64,000 nt of DNA from positions 35,381,959 through 35,445,958 of the forward strand of contig NC_087069.1 in assembly GCF_963678635.1 (NCBI RefSeq), in the 5' to 3' direction. Position numbers and translations under genes: made by a program. The notes under the pieces were generated by a model. The model saw only the letters and a program-made list of their open reading frames with translations, did not search any database and was not told the DNA's origin. Positions 45,474 to 56,099 of the stretch are shown here, piece after piece (positions within the stretch are counted from its first letter, which is position 1; each line of letters begins with the position of its first letter). Source of the DNA: Symsagittifera roscoffensis (Eukaryota > Xenacoelomorpha > Acoela > Convolutidae).

Positions 45474-47648
45474 TCATCTTTCTACTTCTCCCATGCGATC
45501 ACGGAAGTGATCGTCAAAGTTGATGACTGTCATCTCTGGCTCTGATATTTTTGCACATAACAGATCTTCACTCATGAGCTCCCGCAATGTGTGCTGCTCA
45601 CACCAGTTCAGTACACTACCGTCCACTGCTGATATGAGGTTCAGGTGCAGCACCGACCTCCTATACGCCTCCACCTTAACGTCAGGGAATGCAAACGTGA
45701 CTGCTGGTCCCTAGATCACTGTCACAAACTCCGTGACTCCTCTGATCAATGCTAAGAGATCGGTTCTCATAGCCAAGCTCAGATCGGTTAATAGGGGCAT
45801 GCCCCCAACATGTCGTCTAACATCTTCTTCTCTTTCGATAGTCTCATCTTCTCCCGTTCCAAAGCAATTTTGCTGTAAGAGACACCGGATAAGAGTGTGT
45901 CTCAGGTCTCTTATCTTATTCCACGAGTCTGTGGATTTCTACATATCCAAATTCCTCACTCTCTCTCTCATCTGCTCTGGAGAACGTGTCAATTTCATCA
46001 GTCCTCCCAAGTTTCCGTGGGTAATCGCAATCAGTGTTAGAAGCCCATCCAACCGCAGGTTCTGGATTCCTTCGGTGAGCAGCAGCGCCGGTCCTTTCAC
46101 GAAACTCTCTGCTCCAAACGTCACGAACAAGGCTAGTAGTTGCACTTTTGACACTTCCACTACTGCTTGGAAGAATTCCTTCATCAAGTAATGAGAGACT
46201 TTCGGGTAGACTTCTGCCAAGAAGGACGCGGTCCATCCGGCTCCCAATCCTTCCAGCATGCTATCTGTTCGCTCAAAGCCTTCTTCCCCTTTCACTTCCT
46301 GGGTCCAGAAGGTTTCCAGGGTAATCTGACACATTCTGTTTACAAATTCAGCGGTCTTTTCTTCAGCATTTTCCGCCAGGTTCACCTCCTTTAACAAGTA
46401 GGTATGGATCTTTGTGATCATCACAGGGCCCTGCTCAAAAATATCTGCACCCAATGCCGCTACTCGAGGAATCAGGTGTAACCACTGGTTGGCTTCCGGC
46501 TTGGTTCTCAAAACCATCGCCTCCAAATGAGCTCTAGTCTCCTGGGAACTTTTCCTTCTTGTGTTTTCACCTGTCGCTTCCATTGCTCGGAACCATAAGT
46601 CGTTTGACATCGCTACGACCCCTCGATGGTCGTCGTCTATCCTCGGTTTCAGTTTGAGCTGTCGACTGAATTTGGACAGTTCCAACCCCAGCACCTGGTC
46701 CAATACTAACATGTGCAGCGCATGGTCCTTGAATCCTCGCATCGCGTTCGAGATATCTGACCACACTGCAGGTAGTTCAGCCCTGAGTGGCCTCAGGTTC
46801 TCCATTTCTATCATGCAATTTGGGGCTGATATGATCACATCATATTTCCCTTCCCAAAGCAAGGTCACAATCGCGTACACGAGTTTCAGTCCATCTGGGA
46901 GATATGCATACCCCGGAGACAACGCGAATACTACTCTCGGTGTCACTTTGGTGAACAACCCCTCCTTCGTCGCATCCACCACTTCACCCATCGACTCAAG
47001 GATATCTTTTATCGCTGGCCACACAGCATTCTCGGCCGTTGTAGGATCCCTGAGTCTGCTCAGAAAACCTCTACTGTGCAGATGGTCATTGATGCCAGCA
47101 AACACGATCGTAATTGGGTTCCTGTCCGTTTGTCTTTGTACCCCTATAGCCAGAGATACCGATTGCAGTAGGTCCAGATCGACCTCTGCCAACATTATGA
47201 CGTCCGGCCAAAACAGAGACTTGGAAGTATACACAATCTCTGAATTCGCTACTATCATGATCTTAGCCTTCCTCATTTCTGCTTTGTCATAGGCGGCAAA
47301 GTTGGTCTCATCTTTCTTTATCGCTTTCAATCCGCCGTATCTTTGGACGTCACCATCTTGATATACTAGTTTCGGGTATATCCTTTCCTTCACATGACCT
47401 GGGGGTGAGCTCACTTGCTTGAACATCTTCACATGTTGTCCGATCGGCGCCCTTGTCACCAGAAATCTTCCAGGTCTCTCTTCTCGATTCCCCTCATCAT
47501 GATTCAACCTCACGTCCTGCATTGGTCTTGCGTTCACTGGTTCCATCGTGTTATTAGAGGGCAGTCCCTCTAGGTCAGCAAATCTGAAGGCCGTCGTGGA
47601 GCTGAAATTTATGCTAGCGGCTATCAACCAGTCTACACCGGATATCGA
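45474..47648 (-). pseudogene. Element 2 giant downstream gene, second esterase-like segment
   Basis: This continues the frame of the SGNH-bearing piece after a TAA at 47649, and itself contains TAGs at 45939 and 45711 before a TGA at 45474. Residues around 46,990-47,240 read as an alternating beta/alpha fold with IMIVANSEIV, VIMLAEVDLDLL and ITIVFAGINDHLHSRGFL. The AGIND fits block III (GxND) of SGNH hydrolases, but the nucleophile block and catalytic His are not evident, so it may be a degenerate or non-enzymatic copy. The rest is helical and unrecognised. Confidence 0.55.
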
Positions 47649-49694
47649 TTACAGTCCGCTGACGGATAGCCTCGCTCCATTCAGCATCCTCCTTGCATCT
47701 TCGATGAAGCTCACCCTCTGGAGATCCAGCTTCATTAGTTCGTCCTTGTATACATGCCAGGGAGATGGTATGGGTCTTGACCACATCAACGAGCCTCTGC
47801 CCGGGCGTCTCTCTTCTCGACTGGTACTTGTCGTCTCCGACCTCGTGTCTGATCTAGACGTGCTGGTTGTCTCTTCGATTGGGTTAACAGGTCCTATTCT
47901 TCTCCTAGGATGGATAGTCCTCCTCATCGGCACTTCTCCCAATCGATCCTGAACGTCTGTCCTTTGACCTAGTTCGCTGGAGCTCTGTTGTCTGTAGTTA
48001 GTGACGGCCGGGACCGTCCCCAAGCGTGTTTCCAGGCTAGGAGGCACAAAGGTGGTAATCAACGCGTTATTCGATGTTCCTTCTTCCTTCAGTACTCCTG
48101 TGTCAAAGAGTTCTGCTTCTAACTCATCCAATCGCTCCTGGAAGACTCTGTTCAGCCAAGCCTGTCCTTCTATACTATCGAAGTGGATGCCGTTTGTGGT
48201 CAGCCTGGCCTGATCTATCGCCCTCAACTCATGTTCAATGTCCATGAGGATCATCCTTCCGGCATTCCGACTTGCGAGATTCCTCAAAATATTGTTCAAC
48301 CTGACCACTCCTTCATTGTGCCTTCTCCCTGCTGCTGTCAAGCTTCTTGTATTCATAGGCACAGTGCAAACGGTCAGTACCGCGCAGTTGAACTTCTGCC
48401 AGAGAGTAGTGAACAGGCACACCATCATCGATTCCCATAGTGCTTCCTCTTCATCCGAACTTCTCGAGATGTTGTTCATTCCAATCTGGATCATCACACT
48501 GGGGATTCTCCCTGGATTCATTAGTTCCACCATCCGGTATAACTGGGATTTAGTCGCTCCTCCGATCGCCATCACCGTGGTGACCCAAGAGGTCCTCAAA
48601 TTCGATAGTACTCTGACCAAGCTGTCTCCCAGTATAAGATGTGATGTCCCCAGTGGCGGTTGTTGCATATTCACTGCCGGGTTCCAAGTCTCTCGATTGA
48701 AGCAAGCTCTCGGATCTGTCTCCGGAACACCCGTGAAGTTATATCTCAATTGATTGTTCTTTTGTATGTCTATTACACGTGATACTTTCTTCGCTGGCAT
48801 CTTCTGTATTCTTCTTTCTGGGGCCTTAGAGCTCCCAATTAGTGGCGTCACGTCGCTTATTCCCTGTCTGATCACGGTCTGGGAGAGTCGTACTCTGCCC
48901 GTGTCGTCGATGGTTCCATAGGGTGCGGTCACCCCGGAACCTGGCGCATTCTTGTTGGCGACCAGTCGTCCAGCTGTCTCTATTAGCTTCCTCACCGTTT
49001 GTTCCACGACGGGGTCACCCAAGGTGTCACTAGGGTCCGGGATTGTTACTCGATCTGTCGCTGTCGGGAGCCGTCTCTCCGTTGTCTGACTCACTTCTCG
49101 AGGCGTCAAGAGCTCCATCGGGGACTGCCCACGAGGAATACTCCTTTCAGGTATCACTTTCTCCACGGCCGTTGTCAACGCCATCCGTTCCGATCGCTCC
49201 TTGTAGTCCTGCCTCAAGCGCTCAATTTCTTGACCCTTCTTTTTGTTGCAGTCTTCGAACAATCTCTTCCATATGTCCCGAACTTCCTCCGTAATGAGCA
49301 AGGTTTTGGTCATCTCGTACAGCTCCTTTTTCGTTTTTTCTAGTTCGTTCTTCATCCCATCCAGATCTTGCATGGTTTGGTTCGTCTGAACCTTCTGTTC
49401 TACTTTCGCCCTTTTTGGTGGCACAGCTGCTCTCAGTGGTGAACCAGACGAGGCAGCCTCGCTGTTCATCTCTTGATGCATTCTCGTCAGCCCAGGTTTG
49501 GGCTTGGAGGGCATAGGCATCTCACCTGAATGGTAAGTCCTAGAACTTTCCAATCCAGGCTCATTCACCAAGTCACTCCCTGAGAGAGCCCCGTTTCTCC
49601 ACCTCATCACTCTCATGTTCGGGCCGTCTAGTACTCCCCTCTCTCCATATGCTGCCATCAAAAGGACTTCCGTGGGGCTACCCACGGTTGTCAT
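47649..49694 (-). CDS. Element 2 SGNH (GDSL-type) hydrolase-containing protein (681 aa)
   Basis: ATG 49694 overlaps the stop of a small upstream ORF as ATGA. Residues about 100-170 form a charged coiled coil. Residues about 350-540 form an SGNH hydrolase: block I LILGDSLVR (Ser nucleophile near residue 357), block II Gly in AIGGATKS (about 376), block III GMNN (about 405, Asn in place) and block V NGIHFDS (about 502, catalytic His). Family members hydrolyse ester or acetyl groups on lipids, glycans or proteins. The C-terminal 140 residues are Arg/Ser/Thr-rich. All catalytic positions appear retained although the surrounding element is decayed. The frame continues past TAA 47649, so this was probably the N-terminus of a much larger protein. 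Confidence 0.8.
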   Translation of the reverse strand: MTTVGSPTEVLLMAAYGERGVLDGPNMRVMRWRNGALSGSDLVNEPGLESSRTYHSGEMPMPSKPKPGLTRMHQEMNSEAASSGSPLRAAVPPKRAKVEQKVQTNQTMQDLDGMKNELEKTKKELYEMTKTLLITEEVRDIWKRLFEDCNKKKGQEIERLRQDYKERSERMALTTAVEKVIPERSIPRGQSPMELLTPREVSQTTERRLPTATDRVTIPDPSDTLGDPVVEQTVRKLIETAGRLVANKNAPGSGVTAPYGTIDDTGRVRLSQTVIRQGISDVTPLIGSSKAPERRIQKMPAKKVSRVIDIQKNNQLRYNFTGVPETDPRACFNRETWNPAVNMQQPPLGTSHLILGDSLVRVLSNLRTSWVTTVMAIGGATKSQLYRMVELMNPGRIPSVMIQIGMNNISRSSDEEEALWESMMVCLFTTLWQKFNCAVLTVCTVPMNTRSLTAAGRRHNEGVVRLNNILRNLASRNAGRMILMDIEHELRAIDQARLTTNGIHFDSIEGQAWLNRVFQERLDELEAELFDTGVLKEEGTSNNALITTFVPPSLETRLGTVPAVTNYRQQSSSELGQRTDVQDRLGEVPMRRTIHPRRRIGPVNPIEETTSTSRSDTRSETTSTSREERRPGRGSLMWSRPIPSPWHVYKDELMKLDLQRVSFIEDARRMLNGARLSVSGL

Positions 49695-49852
49695 GCCCCC
49701 AAGATGTTGATCAGGGCGGTCAGCAATATGACTACCTCTGGGTCCTCCAGACCGAAGTCTCGATCCATTAGCCGACTATAGATCGCATCTATCATCGGTT
49801 CTACATAGGCCTCTGCCAGGTCCATCAATTCATCCAAGTTGAAATTATCCAT
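49691..49852 (-). CDS. Element 2 small ORF coupled to the SGNH gene (53 aa)
   Basis: ATG 49852 opens a 53-codon acidic, helical frame (DELMDLAEAYVEPMIDAIYS) whose TGA overlaps the next ATG as ATGA. Such overlaps permit termination-reinitiation in viral and LINE mRNAs. No family is recognised. It could be a regulatory leader peptide. Confidence 0.45.
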   Translation of the reverse strand: MDNFNLDELMDLAEAYVEPMIDAIYSRLMDRDFGLEDPEVVILLTALINILGA

Positions 49853-50170
49853 TCTGTTCTTCAAGTTCGATTCGATTTGATTCAAAGGTTTGACTCAAGT
49901 GAGTAATTAAATGATCAATCAGGATCTAGAAAAGAAGTCACGAATATCAAACTTGTCAGTTTCACCTTAACAGATATCGTTAAAACTTGCTTAAAAACAG
50001 TTCAGATAAAAAATTCTGCTCCTAAAATTTAATAAAATCAATCGGTTTCTAAAATTTTGGAATTCGACCTAAGATTGGACAGTCCAAACTTTGGATCTAT
50101 TCCTAACATCGTCATTCAGTTGTTCATGGTCACTAACCCCTTTCTTACCCACAATCTTAATAATATAACA

Positions 50171-50216
50171 CATAACATAACATAACATAACATAACATAA
50201 CATAACATAACATAAC
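50171..50216. repeat. (CATAA)n microsatellite
   Basis: About nine uninterrupted copies of a 5-bp unit lie in the intergenic gap (49886-50284) between the integrase-macro ORF and the downstream genes of Element 2. The remainder of that gap shows no gene. A promoter or splice acceptor for the downstream block might be expected there. Confidence 0.9.
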
Positions 50217-50284
50217 ACACATATCACAAATTACCTACACTACACACAACTTAGTCTCTAGCCTAACACTCTCACGCCCGTCAC

Positions 50285-51724
50285 TCAGCCTATACTTAAG
50301 TAATATTTCTTATGTAGATACACTTGTATGTTCGTATCAGAGAATATCACGTGTACAAGCGCGTACAATTCCCGAGGATGCAGTCTTCCTCTGTTTGGAT
50401 CGTACACTGGAAGCGAGAGCTCCTTCACGTCCATTTCCACAAGGAAGTCCCTCAGTCTCGTCAAAGACAAGACTAGGTTTTCTGAGTCCACGTGCTGCTT
50501 CTCTGTCGCCCTCGTTACCAAGAAGCATGAGTACTTTCCCGGTATCTGCGACACCGCCGGAGATAAGGCTGCTACGCCCCCTATCCCTGGTCTTTGCTTC
50601 CAAAGGAATTCCACGTTTTTGTATTCCCTCTTAAAATCTGCCGCTAGCGCTGTCCTAAAACTCATTTCTGCGGTGATTGCTATCGCACATGTTCTGTTTG
50701 TGAGTATGAAATCACTGTCTGTTAGTATTATGTTACTGGAATATTCATTTGGTAAATTAAAATATGACTCAACTACCCTGCCTATGTCAGGTTTCTTAGG
50801 TTCTTCGCCTGTTTCTGCTTCTAAGTCTCCTGTTTCTCTTGCTATTCTTAATTTTTTTATTATCAAGTTTTCAGTGTGGGTAAGTCCTACCCCCACTCCC
50901 CGGACAAAAATATCCATCGACGTCCCCGTCGATCGCATACCGGGTATCAAGTCAAGGTTAGAGGCTGGAATGAGTAGTCGTCCTTCCTGGGCAGCCCAGG
51001 AAGGATCATCTCGTTCAGTCTTGATGTATTTCATGCTTTCACGATCCACGTCTTGAATTGTGACACTGGTCTCCTCTGGATCCGAGGTCATTTCATTCAG
51101 CCACTCTAAGACACGTAGGTTCGTCAGGTCTTGTTCATATGACTGCTGTTTCTCGTCGTCGAATTCTACCTCGGGTTTCGACCGGTCGTCGACCCACTCA
51201 TCGTCGTGATCATCGAATATGTCAATGTCTTGTGACACAGCTATTTCTTCTAGAACCACTACTTCTTCCACTATCTTTTTCAGATCTATCCTATCCACAA
51301 CAAAGTCGTCACCGTAAGGGTTATACTTCTTTCTGAGTCTTGTCCCGTCCTTCTGACGAGTCTGTATCGTGAACGGAAGATCCGGTTCCAAATTCTTGGG
51401 AACCTCTATCTGTTCGGAATCCTGCCAATCCTCCTCTGCGTAGGGTAAGGTTTCATCATCTGCTTCGATCACCTCGTTTGGATCCAAGTCCAGTGGTTTA
51501 TTTGTTCCTTCCTCTATGACTTCGTTTCCATCGTTCTTCTCCCTGGTGCCCTTCTCGTTGACCTCACAAGCAGGATCCATCATTAGATAATCCCCTTCTT
51601 CCATGTCTGCAGGTATACACCAGTCTTCTGTCGATGGATTGTGTGGCTTAATGTTCTCGTAGTGGGCGGCTCGGCCAGTATTCAGTCTATAAAAGCGTCC
51701 CTCCTGGTGCACCTCTGTAATCAT
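50285..51724 (-). CDS. Element 2 integrase C-terminal extension with macro-domain-like module
   Basis: 479 codons end at TGA 50285. The frame enters from integrase through a WRGPF chromo/GPY-type motif just before 51724. Residues 1-60 are the end of the integrase (ITEVHQEGRFYRLN), then about 200 acidic residues with KKYNPYGDDFVVDRI. Residues about 325-475 resemble a macro domain of the TARG1/Poa1p type: a strand with TCAIAITAEM, TALAADFKREYKNV, GIGGVAAL, CFLVTRATEK, LRDFLVEMDVKELSLPV and HVIFSDTNIQVYL. Macro domains bind or hydrolyse ADP-ribose. The usual GCGLD-type loop is replaced by YDPNRGRLHP, so catalysis is doubtful. The frame is open throughout. Confidence 0.7.
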   Translation of the reverse strand: MITEVHQEGRFYRLNTGRAAHYENIKPHNPSTEDWCIPADMEEGDYLMMDPACEVNEKGTREKNDGNEVIEEGTNKPLDLDPNEVIEADDETLPYAEEDWQDSEQIEVPKNLEPDLPFTIQTRQKDGTRLRKKYNPYGDDFVVDRIDLKKIVEEVVVLEEIAVSQDIDIFDDHDDEWVDDRSKPEVEFDDEKQQSYEQDLTNLRVLEWLNEMTSDPEETSVTIQDVDRESMKYIKTERDDPSWAAQEGRLLIPASNLDLIPGMRSTGTSMDIFVRGVGVGLTHTENLIIKKLRIARETGDLEAETGEEPKKPDIGRVVESYFNLPNEYSSNIILTDSDFILTNRTCAIAITAEMSFRTALAADFKREYKNVEFLWKQRPGIGGVAALSPAVSQIPGKYSCFLVTRATEKQHVDSENLVLSLTRLRDFLVEMDVKELSLPVYDPNRGRLHPRELYALVHVIFSDTNIQVYLHKKYYLSIG

Positions 51725-52801
51725 GAAGGGTCCCCTCCACTTTTTAGGAGCTTTTTCGTCCCTTTCGGTGGTATAACGTTCTGAAATACCCAGACGTAGT
51801 CTCCCAACGAGTAAGTTTTTGCACCAGCTGCTTTCTTGTCAAATTTTTTCCTCTGCCTTGCCTGTGCTTGCTGAGTATTTCGTCTACACAAATCGTTCAA
51901 CTCCTGTTGACGTCTGATCACATCCCTCACGTAAACCTGTAGAGACATTTTCTTTCCCTCATATTCTGGGCAGAAAAAGGTTAAGGGTAAAGACTTTTCG
52001 TGTCCAGTTAGCATCATGTGTGGACTGACTCCGGTGGTGGAGTGTTGCGTGCTGTTATAGGCTCCCATCACCTGTGGAAGGTATCTGTCCCAATCAGTCA
52101 TGTACCTGGAACAATATACTCTCAGCATCGACACTAACGTCATATTCTGTTTTTCCACTAAGCCATTCGTCTGGGGGTGGTATGTCGTGGAGTGATCCTG
52201 AGCAGCCTGTGAGCGTCTCATAAGCTCTTTCGTGAGCTCTCCTACGAAAGCTGTTCCATTATCCGATTGAAACGTCATCGGAAAACCATGTCTCGCTATC
52301 CACGTATTGATCAGTTGGTCGCATGTCTCTTCCGCCGAGGCAGTTATGCAGGGCACGGCCTCTGCATACTTCGTAAAGTGATCTATCATGACCAACACCT
52401 GATTATAACCACTTTCTGTCATGCATATCTTTTGGTGATCTATCTGCAACACCTCGTTGAATTCAGACGACTCGATTGATTGTAAAGGAAATCGCAACTT
52501 CCTTGGATCCTTGAACTGTTGGCATGACAGACACGCTGTTACCCACTTCTCGCATGCCTTTTTCATTCCAGGCCTCTCAAAGCGCTTCAGGATTCTCTGA
52601 TATACTTTATCGATCCCCTGATGGCCCATCTGATCATGCGACCTGAATAATAGTTCTGTCTGATAGAGTTGCGGCAACACTGTCGCGTTATGCTTGGACT
52701 CTGTCTTCTTCTCTTCTTTTGCAAGCCATTATCCCGTCCTTGTTCAAATATAACCTCCCTTCCTTCTGCATGAAGTACTGTCTCAGGATACGATAACTAT
52801 C
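51721..52801 (-). pseudogene. Element 2 integrase
   Basis: A YLNKDGIMA entry typical of the gypsy RNase H-integrase junction (about 52,740) leads, after a one-base frame change, to an HHCC module (HDQMGHQGIDKVY; CLSCQQ) and a complete DDE core: LQIDHQKI, QSDNGTAF and GLVEKQNMTL. The core block is open for 319 codons to 51721. A further frame change near 51,760 (GGGACGAAAAAG) leads into the macro-bearing ORF. It would insert the element cDNA. Catalytic residues are retained. Confidence 0.88.
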
Positions 52802-53931
52802 TTACTCGAGGTCCCCTTTATCCGGAGAACCATTCTCGATCCACCTTTTCAGGTTGCTTGTCATGCGATCATTTCTCTGCGCCCTTAGAAGATTCGAGAG
52901 TCTGTATCTCGCCTTCAAGTACGTCTTCATGACCCTCATCTGACTATTCAGCTCGTTAAGCTGGTGTGTGTCTTCTTCCATCTTAACGCACCAAATCTTC
53001 GGCAGCGGCTGTGTTTCTTGTTCAAACGGCTGTAGATCAGTCCTGACTACCTCTTTTTGTGGCAACAGACTTATCGAAGGTTTCGATACTGCTATTGTCT
53101 CCAAATCATCCGCTGAGTTGTCAAAGACTATTTCGCTTGGTATAAGGTAGCGATCACTGTCAGGATCCTGGTACACCTCTCTATCCAGATCCCTTGCACG
53201 AATTTCTACTAGTAGTGTGTGGATCGCTAGTTCGGACAGTTCTGATCCCGAGCTCGAGTTCCTGTCTGAATAGGTGTCAATTCCTGAGTTTCGGAAATTT
53301 TGATCTGTTGAAGAGGTTGTGATGGAGTCGGCACGCTCCTCCAGATCATGTCTGTGCCTTCTTCGCATCCATCTGAACTCCCCGGACAAAACCTCGTTCC
53401 CCAGATCCTGTTTCTCATCAGGAACTTTTCCATCTATCTCAGACTCCCCGGACAAACTTTCTTGTCCTGGGTCCTGTTTCTCATCATGAACTTTTCCATC
53501 TATCTCAGACTCCCCGGACAATTCTTCTTGTCCCGGGTGTTGATCTTGTACTCGCTGGCTCTTCTCATGATTCATCTCCCCGGACAAACAATCTTGCAGC
53601 AGATTTTGTTCTACCTTCTCACCGTTTTCATCCTGGTCCACAAAGATAACGGTTTTCTTTCGCGTACTGCTCCCCTGTTCTTTCCTCCGTAAGAAGTACT
53701 GGTTAAAACCTCGTGTGGTATTGAGGATACTAGTTGCTGAACTATTGTCCTACAATCCCTCCCGTTCTCTTCGTGTTGTCGTCTGGACGGCTTGATCTTC
53801 ACCTTCTCGCTAACTGTTAGCGATGCCACTGCTGCTGTCCACTCGGGGTCATCTCTGGTCACTTATCTTTCTAACAATCCACCCAGCATCCGCATCACTT
53901 GCGGTGTGACCTGCACCGTTTTATCCAATAA
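52802..53931 (-). pseudogene. Element 2 acidic linker with 22-residue repeats
   Basis: A region between RNase H and integrase in two offset frames. It is strongly acidic and Gln/Asp/Glu-rich. Four LSGE motifs recur exactly every 22 residues (66 bases; CTCCCCGG at 53378, 53444, 53510 and 53576 on the plus strand), with two near-identical LSGESEIDGKV units. Two TAAs (53932 and about 53863) and one at 52802 interrupt it. Canonical gypsy pol lacks such an insert. It is probably a flexible spacer or interaction region. Confidence 0.6.
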
Positions 53932-56099
53932 TTAGAGGCTGTTTATGTTCATGCGAGAGAGTTCTTGCTGGACCAGATTCGAGCGCAGCAACAGATCCAA
54001 GGGGACCGGGTCATCCTTGGATAGGATCTTTATTTCGGCTGCTTTCTCTTCAGGTAACTCAGGGTGTCCTGGAATTGAATGTCCAGACTTGTCCAACCAT
54101 CTCGTTAAGGGAAGCGCTTCATAAGTTTCTTTGTCCAAAAACGAGAATCCCTCCTTTATTTCTGCTTGATTGGCTTGCTTCTGCTCCAATCTTTCATAGA
54201 ACTCAGTTTTCTTACTGAGGCTGTCAGCATTCTGGTGTTTGTCACGCATCCTGTGCTCGATTATCATGTGGTAGCCATCCAATCTCACTATCCATCTACC
54301 AATATAACTCTGATCCATCGAGTAGGTCTTCAACCAGGATAACGCTCTGTTGTCCACGCGTAACTTGAAGGGAGCGCTCCCCAAGTATGCACGGAACTTT
54401 TCCACGAAAGTGACTACTGCAAACATTTCTGCTTCCGGTGCGCCATATTTCATTTCTGTGTCCTTCAAGACCTTGTTGCCGTATGCAATGGGACGGAGAA
54501 CCGTTCTTCCATTCCATTCTTGCTCTTGATGCAATTTTCCTGAGATGGCTACTACCGATGCGTCTGTATCAAGAACATACATGCCCCTTTCTCTAGGCAT
54601 GCCTAGCACTGGCGATTCGCACAGTTCTCGCTTTATGTTCTCGAAGGCAACTTGTGCTTCATCGTTCCTTTCCAACTTTTTCCCTTTGTTGCGCATCAGT
54701 TTCTGCATCGGATACACCTTGTCCGCGTATCCTTTTATGAACTCCCGGTAGTAGTTGGCAAACCCTAGGAAGCTCAAGAGCTGTGTGTCCGTTCTGGGAG
54801 CCTTCCATGTCAACACTGCTTCTACTGCTTCCGGGTCCGGCCTCACGCCATGCCTGTCCACCATTCTTCCCAGGTACTTGATTGAATCCCTAGGGATTTC
54901 ACATTTCGATGGTTTGCACTTCAAGCCTGCTCTTTTCATGCATCCAAATACCTCATCGAGCCGATCAATATGGTCTTCCAGGGTCGGTGTCGCTATGACT
55001 ACGTCATCCACGTAACACATCACGAGATTCCCGTACTTCTTGGTCACTCTGGTCAAAGCCTGAGCCATCAGTCTTTGAAAAGAGGCCGTTGCATTGCACA
55101 AGCCGAAGGGCATCCTCTTCCACTGGTACAACCCCAATTCGCACGCGAATCCGGTTTTCTCTCTATCCTTTTTCCGCAGAGGGACCTGCCAGAAGGCAGA
55201 ACCCAAGTCCAAAGTGGTGAACGACTTGGCATCACCAAGCTAAGAGAGGCTCTCGTCTATTCGCGGTATCGGGTACGCATCTTTTATCGTCACCGCGTTC
55301 AAATAGCGAAAGTCGCAACAAAATCTTAGCTGCCCCCTTTCTTTTTCGCCATTACCACCCCACAAGCCCACGGCGGTTTCGAGGGTTCTATCATGTCGTA
55401 TTCGAGCAGCATTTCGATTTCCGCTCGGCACGCTTCCGACTTGTGTGGCGTCATACGTCTCGCGCCTTCTCTGTGCGGAACGGCACCTTCTTCTAGTTCA
55501 ATTTCGTGTTCGACGAAGTTACAGCAACCGATATGCGCTTTATGTTTTGAAAATACATCTGCGATCCGATTTAAAACGTCCCGCAATTTTTCGAAATCTC
55601 CCTCACCTATTTTCCCTTTGAAATGTTCTATCTCCGCCAAAACCGGTTTGTCAGATTCTAGTTCGTATGACGAGGGGCGTTCCGGAAAATTCGAGCAGCT
55701 CGATAAGCCGCCGTCCTTTTCGGATTTCATTGAAAACAGTTTATGAATAGATTTTAATTCATTAATCCTCTTTAAAGATTTATCTTTGTTGGCATGATAA
55801 GGACAGTCTTTCACATTAAGTTTCTTCAAGTTTTGTGTCTTCTCAGTCGGTCCTCATCGGCAAAGCGTAACCAAGCTTCTTTCCACGCTGGATTGAAACC
55901 GTGGTGTCCAGTGTGTTCAATAACACACTGACACACAGTCCGTTTCGCGTAACCGAGAAGCTCCGGCCTAAAATCACCGAACTCTGACTATTTGGATTCG
56001 ATACTAAGCAAACCTGTTTACTATCACTTAACGAATTCAAATTTCTCATTCTAAAAATTACCACCACAGCTTGTCCTGGCTGTAGTTTTACTTTTCGAT
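53932..56099 (-). pseudogene. Element 2 reverse transcriptase-RNase H
   Basis: The N-terminal part (56099-55330) spans two offset frames with VKLQPGQAVVV, a FVEHEIELEEGAVPHREGAR block and EPSKPPWACGVVMAKKK. The frame then changes at a G5 run and continues FCCDFRYLNAVT, is stopped by TAG 55240, and resumes FTTLDLGSAFWQVPL, FGLCNATASFQRLM, YVDDVVIATP (catalytic, about 55,005) and LLSFLGFANYYREF. RNase H follows with LDTDASVVAIS, a conserved Glu and LRVDNRALSW. From 55212 to 53932 it is open. Enzyme motifs are intact, but upstream breaks inactivate the gene. Confidence 0.88.

Noticed and set aside
41880-49343. Many plus-strand frames of 60-243 codons across Element 2 (for example 46561-47292, 43997-44353, 42473-42871)
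   Set aside because: They lie opposite recognised or much longer minus-strand frames and have the Ser/Leu/Pro-rich look of antisense translations.
50395-51056. Plus-strand frames over the macro-domain ORF
   Set aside because: Antisense to a 479-codon frame with recognisable integrase and macro-like sequence.
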